Below are positions 16,757 to 24,659 of a stretch of 64,000 nt of DNA, piece by piece (the first letter of the stretch is position 1; each line of letters opens with the position of its first letter). Under the pieces are notes generated by a model. The model saw only the letters and a program-made list of their open reading frames with translations. It had not been told where the DNA came from and did no database searches. The stretch comes from Pseudomonas corrugata (GTDB lineage: Bacteria > Pseudomonadota > Gammaproteobacteria > Pseudomonadales > Pseudomonadaceae). Position numbers and translations under genes: made by a program. The stretch is from positions 206,526-270,525 of the forward strand of contig NZ_LHVK01000008.1 in the NCBI RefSeq assembly GCF_001269905.1, written 5' to 3'.

Positions 16757-18001
16757 ATGAAAGGTCTACCAGTAGCAGTGCGTAGTGTGGTTTCGGTGAT
16801 GTTATTGGCCGGCGCATCGACGGCCCATGCCGTGAGCAAGGAGATCACCGCAGTCTTCAGGCCCGATCCTTCGAAGCCCCACGAGAATAGCTTTCGAAAT
16901 ACCACGCCGGTCTCAGGGTACTGCGCCTTTTACCCGGCAGACTGTGACAGGGAGAGCATGTACAGCCTTCAGTGGAACATCAACTCGTATTCCAATGCGC
17001 CCATCCAGGCCAATCATGCGGATCTGCGGCAAGGGGCGATATTCCATGTGCCTGCCAATTGGCGTCTGGCGCAGGTCACTCATACCGGCACAGGCGAGAC
17101 TGAAATCGTCCAGGTGCGCGTCGCCGGCATTGGCTCGATGTATTTCCTGCCGGTCAGCGTGATCGACCTGGTCGGAGGGGGAGTGGACATGGGGACCGCT
17201 CATGCGATGTTGTGGGGCTCCACCTGGAAGTATGCCCCTGCACCTTGTCGGTCCAGCAGCCAATCGAGCTTGAACGACCGTGCCTATTCCTTCTTCTGGA
17301 AAACACCGGTCGAAGGGAGCTGTGCCAAAAGGGCCCGTTACCTGATCCCAGGCATGGAGTACACCTCCATGAACTTCGCCTACGAACTGCGCACCCCCAA
17401 CCCGTTGAAGATGTCGTCCGGCCAATACACCGGCTCTCTGGTCTATGGCATCGGTCCGGGGCAGGACTTCGACTTCGGTGACCTGATGATCCCCAATGAA
17501 TCGGTGATCACTCTCAATTTCAAACTCGATGTCGAGCACACCCTCAAGGTCGAGATACCCCCCGGCGGCAACCGTGTGGAACTGGTGCCCCAGGAGGGCT
17601 GGCAAGCCTGGTTGAACAGCGGGAGCAAACCGACGCGGCTGTTTCGCGACCAGCGCTTCCATATCTCGGCCTCGTCTCGTTTCAAGATGAGGCTCGAATG
17701 CCAGCACGTCAGCGGCAATACCTGCGCGATCTCGGAAACCGGCACCGGCCATGCCGTGCCGGTGGACATCAAGGTGACGCTGCCCGAAGGCCTGACCGAC
17801 GCCGGCGGGCAACCGGTCGACCAACGTCCGCTGCGGCTTGACGGCAGCGGCACCGAGCTGTTCCAGCCGGGTTTTTACGTCGATCGCAGGCTGGGAATGC
17901 TGCACTTCGAAGTCGCCCGGGGCAGCGTCGAGGAGATGCTGGACAGTGGCGCCAAGGCCTACACCGGCAGCGTCACGGTGATCTGGGATTCGGAAGTCTA
18001 G
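16757..18001 (+). CDS. CS1-type fimbrial tip adhesin (CblD/CfaE-like), copy 2
   Basis: 414 residues from the ATG at 16757, with a signal peptide ending STAHA. Cysteines match copy 1 (GYCAFYPADC; the later ECQHVSGNTCAI pair). The pilin half is almost the same as copy 1 (EHTLKVE, PPGGNRVELVPQEGWQAWLN, FRDQRFHISASSRFKM), but residues 130-210 differ strongly (for example VDMGTAHAMLWGSTWKYAPA). A second tip adhesin with one usher is unusual and suggests alternative tips or a tip plus an adaptor. An earlier in-frame ATG at 16721 would place non-hydrophobic residues before the signal peptide, so it was not used. Confidence 0.85.
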   Translation: MKGLPVAVRSVVSVMLLAGASTAHAVSKEITAVFRPDPSKPHENSFRNTTPVSGYCAFYPADCDRESMYSLQWNINSYSNAPIQANHADLRQGAIFHVPANWRLAQVTHTGTGETEIVQVRVAGIGSMYFLPVSVIDLVGGGVDMGTAHAMLWGSTWKYAPAPCRSSSQSSLNDRAYSFFWKTPVEGSCAKRARYLIPGMEYTSMNFAYELRTPNPLKMSSGQYTGSLVYGIGPGQDFDFGDLMIPNESVITLNFKLDVEHTLKVEIPPGGNRVELVPQEGWQAWLNSGSKPTRLFRDQRFHISASSRFKMRLECQHVSGNTCAISETGTGHAVPVDIKVTLPEGLTDAGGQPVDQRPLRLDGSGTELFQPGFYVDRRLGMLHFEVARGSVEEMLDSGAKAYTGSVTVIWDSEV

Positions 18002-18060
18002 TGGCCTGCTGGCCAGAATATTTCAGTGAGTTGCGTTCAATGCATGAGGTTAAGCAAGTG

Positions 18061-18804
18061 ATGAAACATCTATGGGCATGGGTTGGCTTTTCCCTGTTCT
18101 GCGGCGTGGCCGAGGCCGGTCCGCAGATCGGTGTCGGGGTGGTCTACGACTACCTGGACGGCAACAAGACCACGTACATGAAGCGGGTGTTCAACGGCGG
18201 GACGTCGACGGCTTTCGTCAAGGTGAACATCCTGGAAATCATCTACAACGAGGACGGCACCTACAGTGAGGTGCCCTTGCAGAACCAGGCCAGTGCCCAG
18301 GCCAGGGATGGCCTGATGGCCAGCCCGGCGCGCCTGATCGTGCCGGCCAACGGTGTGCAGGGCACGCGGTTGCTGTTCATGGGCAACCGCGACAAGGAGC
18401 GCTACTTCCGTGTGCGCTTCGTACCGGTGGTGCCGGAAGCGGAAGACGAATTCGCCGTCAGCGCGGAAGAGCGCGAAGCCTATAAAAAAGAGCGCGTGGG
18501 GGCCGGGGTCAAAGTACTGGCGGGTTACGGCACGGTGTTCTTCGTGCGGCCCAAGGACACGCGCTTCGACACTGTGATCGATAACAACACCAATCGCTAC
18601 GTGCTGCGCAACAACGGCAACAGCGTGGTGGTGATCGATGAGTTCAAGGACTGCGAAGCAAAGAAAGAGAACGAATGCCGCCCGACCACCAAGCATCACG
18701 TCATGACCGGCCGGACGTTTTCGTTCGACAAGGAAGCGGGGCGTGAATATCGCTTCACCCTGATCGAAGGCAGCAAGACCCGGAACGTCGAGATCAAGAG
18801 CTGA
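18061..18804 (+). CDS. CS1-type fimbrial periplasmic chaperone (CfaA/CblB-like)
   Basis: 247 residues with signal peptide MKHLWAWVGFSLFCGVAEA. The mature protein starts GPQIGVGVVYDYLDG and keeps RLIVPANGVQGTRLLFMGNR and ERYFRVRFVPV, the patterns of the CfaA/CblB chaperones, which cap pilins in the periplasm by donor-strand complementation. Two cysteines near the C-terminus (FKDCEAKKENECRP) may pair. The frame is open back to 18001; I chose ATG 18061 because the signal peptide begins there. It is the only chaperone in the locus and must serve all four pilins and both tips. Confidence 0.87.
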   Translation: MKHLWAWVGFSLFCGVAEAGPQIGVGVVYDYLDGNKTTYMKRVFNGGTSTAFVKVNILEIIYNEDGTYSEVPLQNQASAQARDGLMASPARLIVPANGVQGTRLLFMGNRDKERYFRVRFVPVVPEAEDEFAVSAEEREAYKKERVGAGVKVLAGYGTVFFVRPKDTRFDTVIDNNTNRYVLRNNGNSVVVIDEFKDCEAKKENECRPTTKHHVMTGRTFSFDKEAGREYRFTLIEGSKTRNVEIKS

Positions 18805-18849
18805 CGGAGACCGTCGCTGAACCGTCATTGACGCAAGAGGTAAATCAAA

Positions 18850-19332
18850 ATGATCAAGACACGGCTACGGCCCCTCGCATTGATGGCCTTGCTGATGCCC
18901 TGGACTTCGGCCTGGGGGGCTGTCGAGAGGGAAACCTTCGAACTCTACGTGACCATCCCGACGGCCGACTTTTATGTGTTGCCCCTCGACCCGCAGTTGG
19001 TCCAGCGGGAACAGCGCCTGCCGTTCAGCACCATCACCTCGGACCTGAGCCCGTTGCGGGCCATTTACGAGGTGAAGAACAGCAACGGCTCCATTGGCGC
19101 GCGCCTCGGGGAGGAGGCTTATCTGTCCAATGGCCTTGATCGCATCGACTTGCGCGTGCGCTTCAACGGCGTCGAACTGACCCTGGATTCCGCCCAGGTG
19201 GTCTCGGCCACCGAGGCACGGCCGGGCCGACAGGTGCCGCTGGAAATCGCCGCCATCAAGCCCGATGACGACTACAAGCCTGGCGACTACTACGGCACGG
19301 TACACATGGTGTTCGACGCCACGGCGCCGTAG
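18850..19332 (+). CDS. CS1-type fimbrial pilin (subunit 2, divergent)
   Basis: 160 residues with signal peptide ending AWGA. The mature start ERETFELYVTIPTADFYVLP is the pilin N-terminal strand, but the protein is clearly less like the other three (which start DDARSxIHI). YEVKNSNGSIGAR and VHMVFDATAP mark the family. Divergence suggests a minor or spacer subunit. AAGAGGTAAATCAAA precedes the ATG. Confidence 0.83.
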   Translation: MIKTRLRPLALMALLMPWTSAWGAVERETFELYVTIPTADFYVLPLDPQLVQREQRLPFSTITSDLSPLRAIYEVKNSNGSIGARLGEEAYLSNGLDRIDLRVRFNGVELTLDSAQVVSATEARPGRQVPLEIAAIKPDDDYKPGDYYGTVHMVFDATAP

Positions 19333-19370
19333 GGCGAACGGAACACATTGAGTCAGTAGAGAACCTTTGC

Positions 19371-19398
19371 GGTGAGGGAACAGGCTCCCTCGCCACGG
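19371..19398 (+). other. Hairpin between pilin genes
   Basis: GGTGAGGGA and TCCCTCGCC pair (one G-U wobble) around ACAGGC, a decayed family B palindrome. It lies in the 124-bp gap after the divergent pilin gene. No T-run follows, so it is more likely an RNA stability or partial attenuation point than a terminator. Confidence 0.6.
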
Positions 19399-19456
19399 GT
19401 TAGCAGTAGTGGCATGGACGCTTCTTTAACAATAACGATGAAAAAAGGTAGCAAGC

Positions 19457-19951
19457 ATGTTCAAGCAATTTGTCTCCGTCATGGCCCTGGGCGCCGCGAC
19501 CCTGAGTTCTTCGCTGGCGTTCGGGGCCGATGATGCGCGGTCCGCCATTCATATCAAGGCGAACATTCCAACCCAGCAGTTTCATGTCCAGCCACGGGAT
19601 CCAGAGTTCGGCAAGCACGAGGTCATGCATTACAACCCGCTGAACGACGACCTGGGCATTTTGCGCCAGATCTTCGACGTGAAGCACACTGAAGGTTCGA
19701 TCCACGCCTACATCGAGGGCGGCGCGGCGTTCCTGTCCAACGGCAATACCAGAATCCCGTTGAGGGTCCGGTTCAACAAAGTCCGTCTGGATGGCTTGCC
19801 TCGGGAAGTCGTGGACGATGCGTCCTCCACGCCCGGTACCCAGGTCGAGATGACGATCCGTGCCGATGCCATGCCGGTCCAGCGCCGGCCAGGCTTCTAC
19901 ACCGGCGACTTCACCGTGATCTATGACGCGGTACCGCGGATCTCTGCTTGA
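19457..19951 (+). CDS. CS1-type fimbrial pilin (subunit 3)
   Basis: 164 residues, signal peptide ending LAFGADDA. The mature protein (DDARSAIHIKANIPTQQFHV) is very close to subunits 1 and 4, including QPRDPEFGKHEVM and VDDASSTPGTQVEMTI. The hypervariable part is the middle loop region. AAAAAAGG precedes the ATG. It is part of a pilin cluster after the chaperone gene that arose by duplication. Confidence 0.85.
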   Translation: MFKQFVSVMALGAATLSSSLAFGADDARSAIHIKANIPTQQFHVQPRDPEFGKHEVMHYNPLNDDLGILRQIFDVKHTEGSIHAYIEGGAAFLSNGNTRIPLRVRFNKVRLDGLPREVVDDASSTPGTQVEMTIRADAMPVQRRPGFYTGDFTVIYDAVPRISA

Positions 19952-19989
19952 CCCATCTCTGTTGCTCACAGCTAAAAAAGGTATTTGGC

Positions 19990-20484
19990 ATGTTCAATAA
20001 AAAGGTAGCTGCAATGGCCCTGGGCGCCGTTGCCCTGAGTGCTTCGCCGGCGCAGGCGGCGGATGATGCACGCTCGTCGATTCACATCACGGCGAACATT
20101 CCGACCCAGCAGTTCCATGTGCAGCCCAGGGATCCGGAGTTCGGCAAGGATGAGGTCATGTATTGGGACCCGGTGAAGAGTCAACTGACCCCGGTACGCC
20201 AGACCTTCGACGTGAAGAACACCGACGGTTCGGTGCATGCCTATCTCCCGGCTGGTCAGCCGGCGCTGACCAACGGTAGCAGCGCCATTCCTCTGCTTGT
20301 CCGGTTCAACAACGTCACCCTGACTTCCACGCCCCAAGAGGTGGTGGATGACCCCACGTCCACCCCAGGTACGCAGGCAGAGATGGTCATCTATGCCTCG
20401 ACCATACCGCTCCCCGACCAGACAGGCCTGTTCAACGCCGACTTCACGGTGATCTTCGACGCGGTACCGCGGGTGATCCGGTAG
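19990..20484 (+). CDS. CS1-type fimbrial pilin (subunit 4)
   Basis: 164 residues from the ATG at 19990 (AAAAAAGG upstream), signal peptide ending AQAADDA. The mature start DDARSSIHITANIPTQQFHV nearly equals subunit 3. The end FTVIFDAVPRVIR matches the family. It is the last gene of the operon; its stop meets the convergent penicillin-binding protein gene after 2 bp, with no room for a terminator. Confidence 0.85.
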   Translation: MFNKKVAAMALGAVALSASPAQAADDARSSIHITANIPTQQFHVQPRDPEFGKDEVMYWDPVKSQLTPVRQTFDVKNTDGSVHAYLPAGQPALTNGSSAIPLLVRFNNVTLTSTPQEVVDDPTSTPGTQAEMVIYASTIPLPDQTGLFNADFTVIFDAVPRVIR

Positions 20485-20486
20485 TT

Positions 20487-23400
20487 CTACCCTGGCGACG
20501 AGGCTCCCTGGCGCGCCACCAACGGCGTGCACTGGGTATGGCTGCCCGGCTGCAAGTAGGGCGTGAGAAACGGCGCCATCCCTTTGAGCACCTGCACCGG
20601 CAAGGCTGAGGTGAACTTGAAATTCTGCGCCGAGGCCCCGGGTACATAGGCGGTGAGGGTGCCGAAATGGCTGTCGCCGATGTAGAACACGAAGGTGGCC
20701 GTGCGGTTGATCGCCTTGGAGCTGATCACTCGTCCACCGGCGCCGATGGCTTCGATGCGGTTGTCGCCGGTGCCGGTCTTGCCGCCCATGGCCAGCGGCG
20801 TACCGTCGGCCAGTTTGAAACTGCCGGCCACCCGTTTCGCGGTGCCGGCATCCACCACCTGGGACAACGCACCGCGCAGGGCGAGGGCCACTTCAGCCGG
20901 CATCACGCGCTTGCCTTTATCCGGATCATTGACCAGTTGGGTTTCGTAGGGGGTATCGACGGCAAAGTGCAGGCTGTCGACCCGTAGTGCCGGTTGGCGG
21001 ATGCCGTCGTTGAGAATGGTGCCCACCAGCTCCGCCAGTGCGGCAGGGCGGTCGCCGGAGCTGCCGATAGCCGTGGCCAGCGAGGGCACGAGATGGTCGA
21101 ACGGATAGCCGACTTTCTGCCAGCGCTGGTGGATATCCAGGAACGCTTCGATCTCGAGCATAGTGCGTATTCGACTGTCGCGGGCGCTCTTGTGCCGACT
21201 CTTGAACAACCAACTGTAGACTTCCTGGCGTTCGAACTCACTCGCCTTGACGATCTGGCTGAACTTGGCGTCGGGGTTGTTCAGCAGGTACCCCATCAAC
21301 CATAGATCGAGCGGGTGGACCTTGGCGATAAAGCCCTGGTCCGGCAGGTCGTAGGCGCCGGGACCGTAGCTCTGGTAGAGCCGTTCCAGGCGTTCATCGG
21401 TGAGCTTTTCGTTGCTCTTGACCGATTTGAGGTGCGAGCGCACGAAGCGGTTGAAACTGTCCTGGCTGTCGTTGGGGAAGAAATAGCGATGCACGGCGGC
21501 CAGGCGGATCGCGGTAGGGTGCATGCTGTCGAGAAAGGTTTCGAGGCGCTGGCTGGTGTCCTTCTTCTGATACTTCTTCCAGAACCTGAGCAGGAACGAG
21601 GTGCCTTCGCGGTCAGCGAATTGGGCCAGGTATTCCTGGCGCCGCGGGTTACTGTCGTCCTTGAGCAATTCGGCGCTGTTGTTGGGGCCAGCATACGTGG
21701 CGTAGCGCACCAGATCGCGCATCAGGCGGATGAAGGGCAGGTTGATCGACTCCCGCAACGCATCACGCAAGCTGGGGTTGCGGCCATTGTCTTCGCTGCG
21801 GAAGTTGTGGAAGGTGTGCAGCCCGCCGCCGGTAAAAAATGCCTCGCCAGGGCTGGCGGAATACGTACGATCCAACGCCGCCTCAAGCATCTTCGACAGG
21901 CTGCGGTCGCTGTTCTGGATCAGGTAGTCGACAGCCCAGCGGGACAGGCGATCCTGTTCGGCGACATCGACTTTTTTCAGAGTCGCCGGGGTTTCAGCGC
22001 CATAGCGGTCGTGCAACTCGGCAATGATCTGCAAATAGGTGGTGAGCACCCGCAGCTTGGCGGTGGAACCGAGTTCGAGTTTGCTGCCTTCGTTGATGTC
22101 GAAAGGCTGGTCGGTGCTGTCGGTCTGCACCCGCACGCGTGAACCGTCCGGGGTCAGTTCCAGCAGGGTAAAGCTGTAGCGCACCTGGGTGGTGCTGGTG
22201 GGGGTGAGCAGGCGTTCTCCCATCAGACCGATCTCGGTCGCGAAAGCCGGGTCGGCCAGGCGCTTGAGGTACTCGGTGGCTTGGGTCTGCAGGTCGTTCT
22301 GCAAGGTGCTGGTGGCGGACAGGTCCAGGCGATCGAGGTCGTACAAGGGACGGTTGAGCAACGTGGCGAGCCGACCGCGGGCGGCGCTGATGCCTTTGTT
22401 GGTTTCGTTGGGCTGGATCGTCGGTTGTTGCACCCAGTCGCGATAACTGACTTTGCTTGCCAGGGCGGCATCGGCCAGGGCGCCGTCGATCACACCATTC
22501 TGGGTCAGCAGCCGGATGTGGCTGTCCGTCAGGCTTGCCAGTTCGTCATGGCCCCTGGACAAGTAGTGGGACGGGCGGCGCTGAGCGATCATCAACGACA
22601 GCATCTCCCTCAGCGCCAGCCCCTTTTCCGCCAGGCTCCGCGGATCGGTGGCGGTGCTGAACAACTGCTCATTGGCCCGGTTGAAGTCGGCGCCGTACCA
22701 GACCCGCAGACCTTCAGCCATGCCGTGGACCTCTCCATGCCCTGGTACGGCGGAAAGCGGCACGCTGTTGAGGTAGTCACGCACGATCCGTTGCCGCGCC
22801 TCGAGGGTCTGCGGACCGGCCCGATAGGCGCGCACGCTGGCGGAAATCATCTGGCGGATTTTTTCTCCCCCCGAGACGGTCAGGCCATCGGGAGAGTGGC
22901 GGTACTTTTCCAGTTGCGTCGCCAGGGTGCTGCCCCCGGCCGACTGTCCCGGCAGGTTCAACAGCTTGGCCACCTGCGACCACGCCGCCATGCCGAAGCG
23001 CGGCCAGTCCACCGCCGGGTTGGCCTGGGGCTGGCGGGGATCGAGCAGGAAGCGGTTCTCGATGAACAGCAAGCTCTGCACGACCACGGGGGGGATGACG
23101 TCGAAACTGGCATACAGCTGTTGTGGGTACTTGAACTGATACAGCGGCGCGGCGCGGCAATCGGTGATGGTCAGGCCGGCCTGGATCTTTTCCGGGTAGG
23201 GCACGAACAGGCCTTTTCCGACGTAGTCCATCAAGGCCGGCGAAAACCGTGTCTGGGCCTGGATCACGTAGTTGCGCTTGAGCAGTCGCGGCAGGAACTC
23301 CCCCAGCGAGCTGTAGCCCAACCGTCGGTCGAATGGGCCGGCACCGGGGTAGACGATGGCATCGCTGGGCCCCGGTTGCAGCGAATAGCTCAGGGAGGCA

Positions 23401-23627
23401 GCGTATTTGCTGATCTCCCTGGCCTGGAACCTGGAGGTACGCATTTCCTTGGCCGCCGCGAGCCCGACCACCACGACAATAATCAGCAGTAGTAACCAGA
23501 ACGCCCGCCAGCCATGCCGCGCGCGGCGTTTTTTTTGGGGTATAGGCGCTTCTTCCATACGTTCAGTCGGGACCACAGGTTTGTTCGAATCGGTTTGCCA
23601 TAGAGCGCCCATAGTCGACTGATCCAT
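20487..23627 (-). CDS. Class A penicillin-binding protein (transglycosylase/transpeptidase), long form
   Basis: 1046 residues. A basic N-terminus leads into one membrane segment (AFWLLLLIIVVVVGLAAA). The GT51 glycosyltransferase domain carries a Glu at 190 (FIENRFLLD, in place of the common EDxxF) and GQSAGGSTLATQLEK. The transpeptidase domain has its active-site Ser at about 521 in GSTAK and the KTG motif at about 950 (GGKTGTGDN). It should polymerise and cross-link peptidoglycan. It is longer than PBP1a/1b, with an extra region of about 250 residues between the Ser and KTG motifs. Physiological role unknown. Confidence 0.87.
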   Translation of the reverse strand: MDQSTMGALWQTDSNKPVVPTERMEEAPIPQKKRRARHGWRAFWLLLLIIVVVVGLAAAKEMRTSRFQAREISKYAASLSYSLQPGPSDAIVYPGAGPFDRRLGYSSLGEFLPRLLKRNYVIQAQTRFSPALMDYVGKGLFVPYPEKIQAGLTITDCRAAPLYQFKYPQQLYASFDVIPPVVVQSLLFIENRFLLDPRQPQANPAVDWPRFGMAAWSQVAKLLNLPGQSAGGSTLATQLEKYRHSPDGLTVSGGEKIRQMISASVRAYRAGPQTLEARQRIVRDYLNSVPLSAVPGHGEVHGMAEGLRVWYGADFNRANEQLFSTATDPRSLAEKGLALREMLSLMIAQRRPSHYLSRGHDELASLTDSHIRLLTQNGVIDGALADAALASKVSYRDWVQQPTIQPNETNKGISAARGRLATLLNRPLYDLDRLDLSATSTLQNDLQTQATEYLKRLADPAFATEIGLMGERLLTPTSTTQVRYSFTLLELTPDGSRVRVQTDSTDQPFDINEGSKLELGSTAKLRVLTTYLQIIAELHDRYGAETPATLKKVDVAEQDRLSRWAVDYLIQNSDRSLSKMLEAALDRTYSASPGEAFFTGGGLHTFHNFRSEDNGRNPSLRDALRESINLPFIRLMRDLVRYATYAGPNNSAELLKDDSNPRRQEYLAQFADREGTSFLLRFWKKYQKKDTSQRLETFLDSMHPTAIRLAAVHRYFFPNDSQDSFNRFVRSHLKSVKSNEKLTDERLERLYQSYGPGAYDLPDQGFIAKVHPLDLWLMGYLLNNPDAKFSQIVKASEFERQEVYSWLFKSRHKSARDSRIRTMLEIEAFLDIHQRWQKVGYPFDHLVPSLATAIGSSGDRPAALAELVGTILNDGIRQPALRVDSLHFAVDTPYETQLVNDPDKGKRVMPAEVALALRGALSQVVDAGTAKRVAGSFKLADGTPLAMGGKTGTGDNRIEAIGAGGRVISSKAINRTATFVFYIGDSHFGTLTAYVPGASAQNFKFTSALPVQVLKGMAPFLTPYLQPGSHTQCTPLVARQGASSPG

Positions 23628-23735
23628 TCACGCAGATTGATCGGACTTGCTTGAAGCTTAGACGGTGGTTTGCGTGGGGGAGGGAAATTGTGGGCAGGCC
23701 GGCACCCTGAAATCCTGTAGGCACCATGCAACCCT

Positions 23736-23763
23736 GTGGCGAGGGGATAAATCCCCTCGCCAC
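23736..23763. repeat. Short palindrome, family B, flanking the RAYT gene
   Basis: Arms GTGGCGAGGGGAT and ATCCCCTCGCCAC around AA, identical to 4451-4478. It ends 4 bp before the RAYT stop codon, as expected for the REP partner of a RAYT. Confidence 0.92.
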
Positions 23764-23767
23764 AGCT

Positions 23768-24226
23768 TCAGAACCAGATGGCATCCCAGAGCGGGTAATC
23801 GCCAATTCGGCTTACCAGCCCCGCACGAAGCGGATTGGCAATGATGTAGCGGGTGACGGGCTGCAAGTCTTTGTTGTCGCGGATTGCGCGGTCGTGGAAG
23901 CCGCTTTGCCAGAGCGGACCCGAAGCTCCAGTCGTACGGTTGACGCTATGTGTGCATCGGGCCTTGACCGCGCCGACGACGTGACTCAGATGAGCATCCT
24001 TGATTTGCAATAGCCAGTGGAAATGATCCGGCATCACCACCCAGGCCAAGGAGTTAACCAGGCCCGAGTCATGGGCGCGTTTAAATTCAGCTACTAACAA
24101 TCTTCCGACTTTGCAGTCAGCGAATATTGGACGTCGTCGATGAATGACAGCAGTTACCAGGTAGCCGCGCCCTTGCTCCGAACAGCGACCTCGGCGCAAG
24201 CGATGGGAATTGGGGCGTGGATGCAT
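23768..24226 (-). CDS. REP-associated tyrosine transposase (RAYT)
   Basis: 152 residues in the Y1/IS200-like single-strand transposase family. VMPDHFHWLLQI holds the HUH metal site, and RYIIANPLRAGLV contains the likely catalytic Tyr with the family's conserved NPLRAGLV. GRGYLVTAVIHRRRPIF is the usual first strand. GGAAG lies 5 nt before the ATG at 24226. Family B palindromes lie on both sides (23736 and 24331), the standard RAYT context. RAYTs are domesticated, single-copy transposases thought to copy REPINs. This one probably serves the family B element. Confidence 0.9.
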   Translation of the reverse strand: MHPRPNSHRLRRGRCSEQGRGYLVTAVIHRRRPIFADCKVGRLLVAEFKRAHDSGLVNSLAWVVMPDHFHWLLQIKDAHLSHVVGAVKARCTHSVNRTTGASGPLWQSGFHDRAIRDNKDLQPVTRYIIANPLRAGLVSRIGDYPLWDAIWF

Positions 24227-24330
24227 TCCTTGCTTCCTTTGAAGAGGGTGTCAATGCAGCCTAGCCATGTAGGTATTTCCGAGACGCTGAGACGTGTGAG
24301 CGAAGATTCCGATGACTGTGTAGTACCTCT

Positions 24331-24461
24331 GTGGCGAGGGGGTTTATCCCCGCTGGGCTGCGAAGCGGCCCTAAAACCAGACTACTCGGTGTATCAGGCA
24401 GAATTGAGTCTGCTGCTTTGGGGCTGCTGTGCAGCCCAGCGGGGATAAATCCCCTCGCCAC
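24331..24461. repeat. Long palindromic repeat, family B, upstream of the RAYT gene
   Basis: GTGGCGAGGGGGTTTATCCC opens and ATAAATCCCCTCGCCAC closes the element, with inner arms CGCTGGGCTGCGAAGC and GCTGTGCAGCCCAGCG. It is a third long copy like 1654 and 10198, and marks the other side of the RAYT gene. The rest of the 433-bp gap (24227-24659) shows no gene; it should hold the promoters of RAYT and the permease. Confidence 0.88.
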
Positions 24462-24659
24462 AGAGGGCGGTGCTCTTAAATCCCCTGTAATTCCGGTCAA
24501 TGCATCTCCAAAAACCCAACTTTTGCTGTGGCTTATCCCTGAATTTCCAAGGTTTTACAGTGAAACTCTCTATCCTCGGCTTTTTATACTGCACGGCCCA
24601 TCGGCCTGTGGCCTTGGAACCCGGTGGCTAATCCAATAACAAAACGGAGTTGTATCCCT

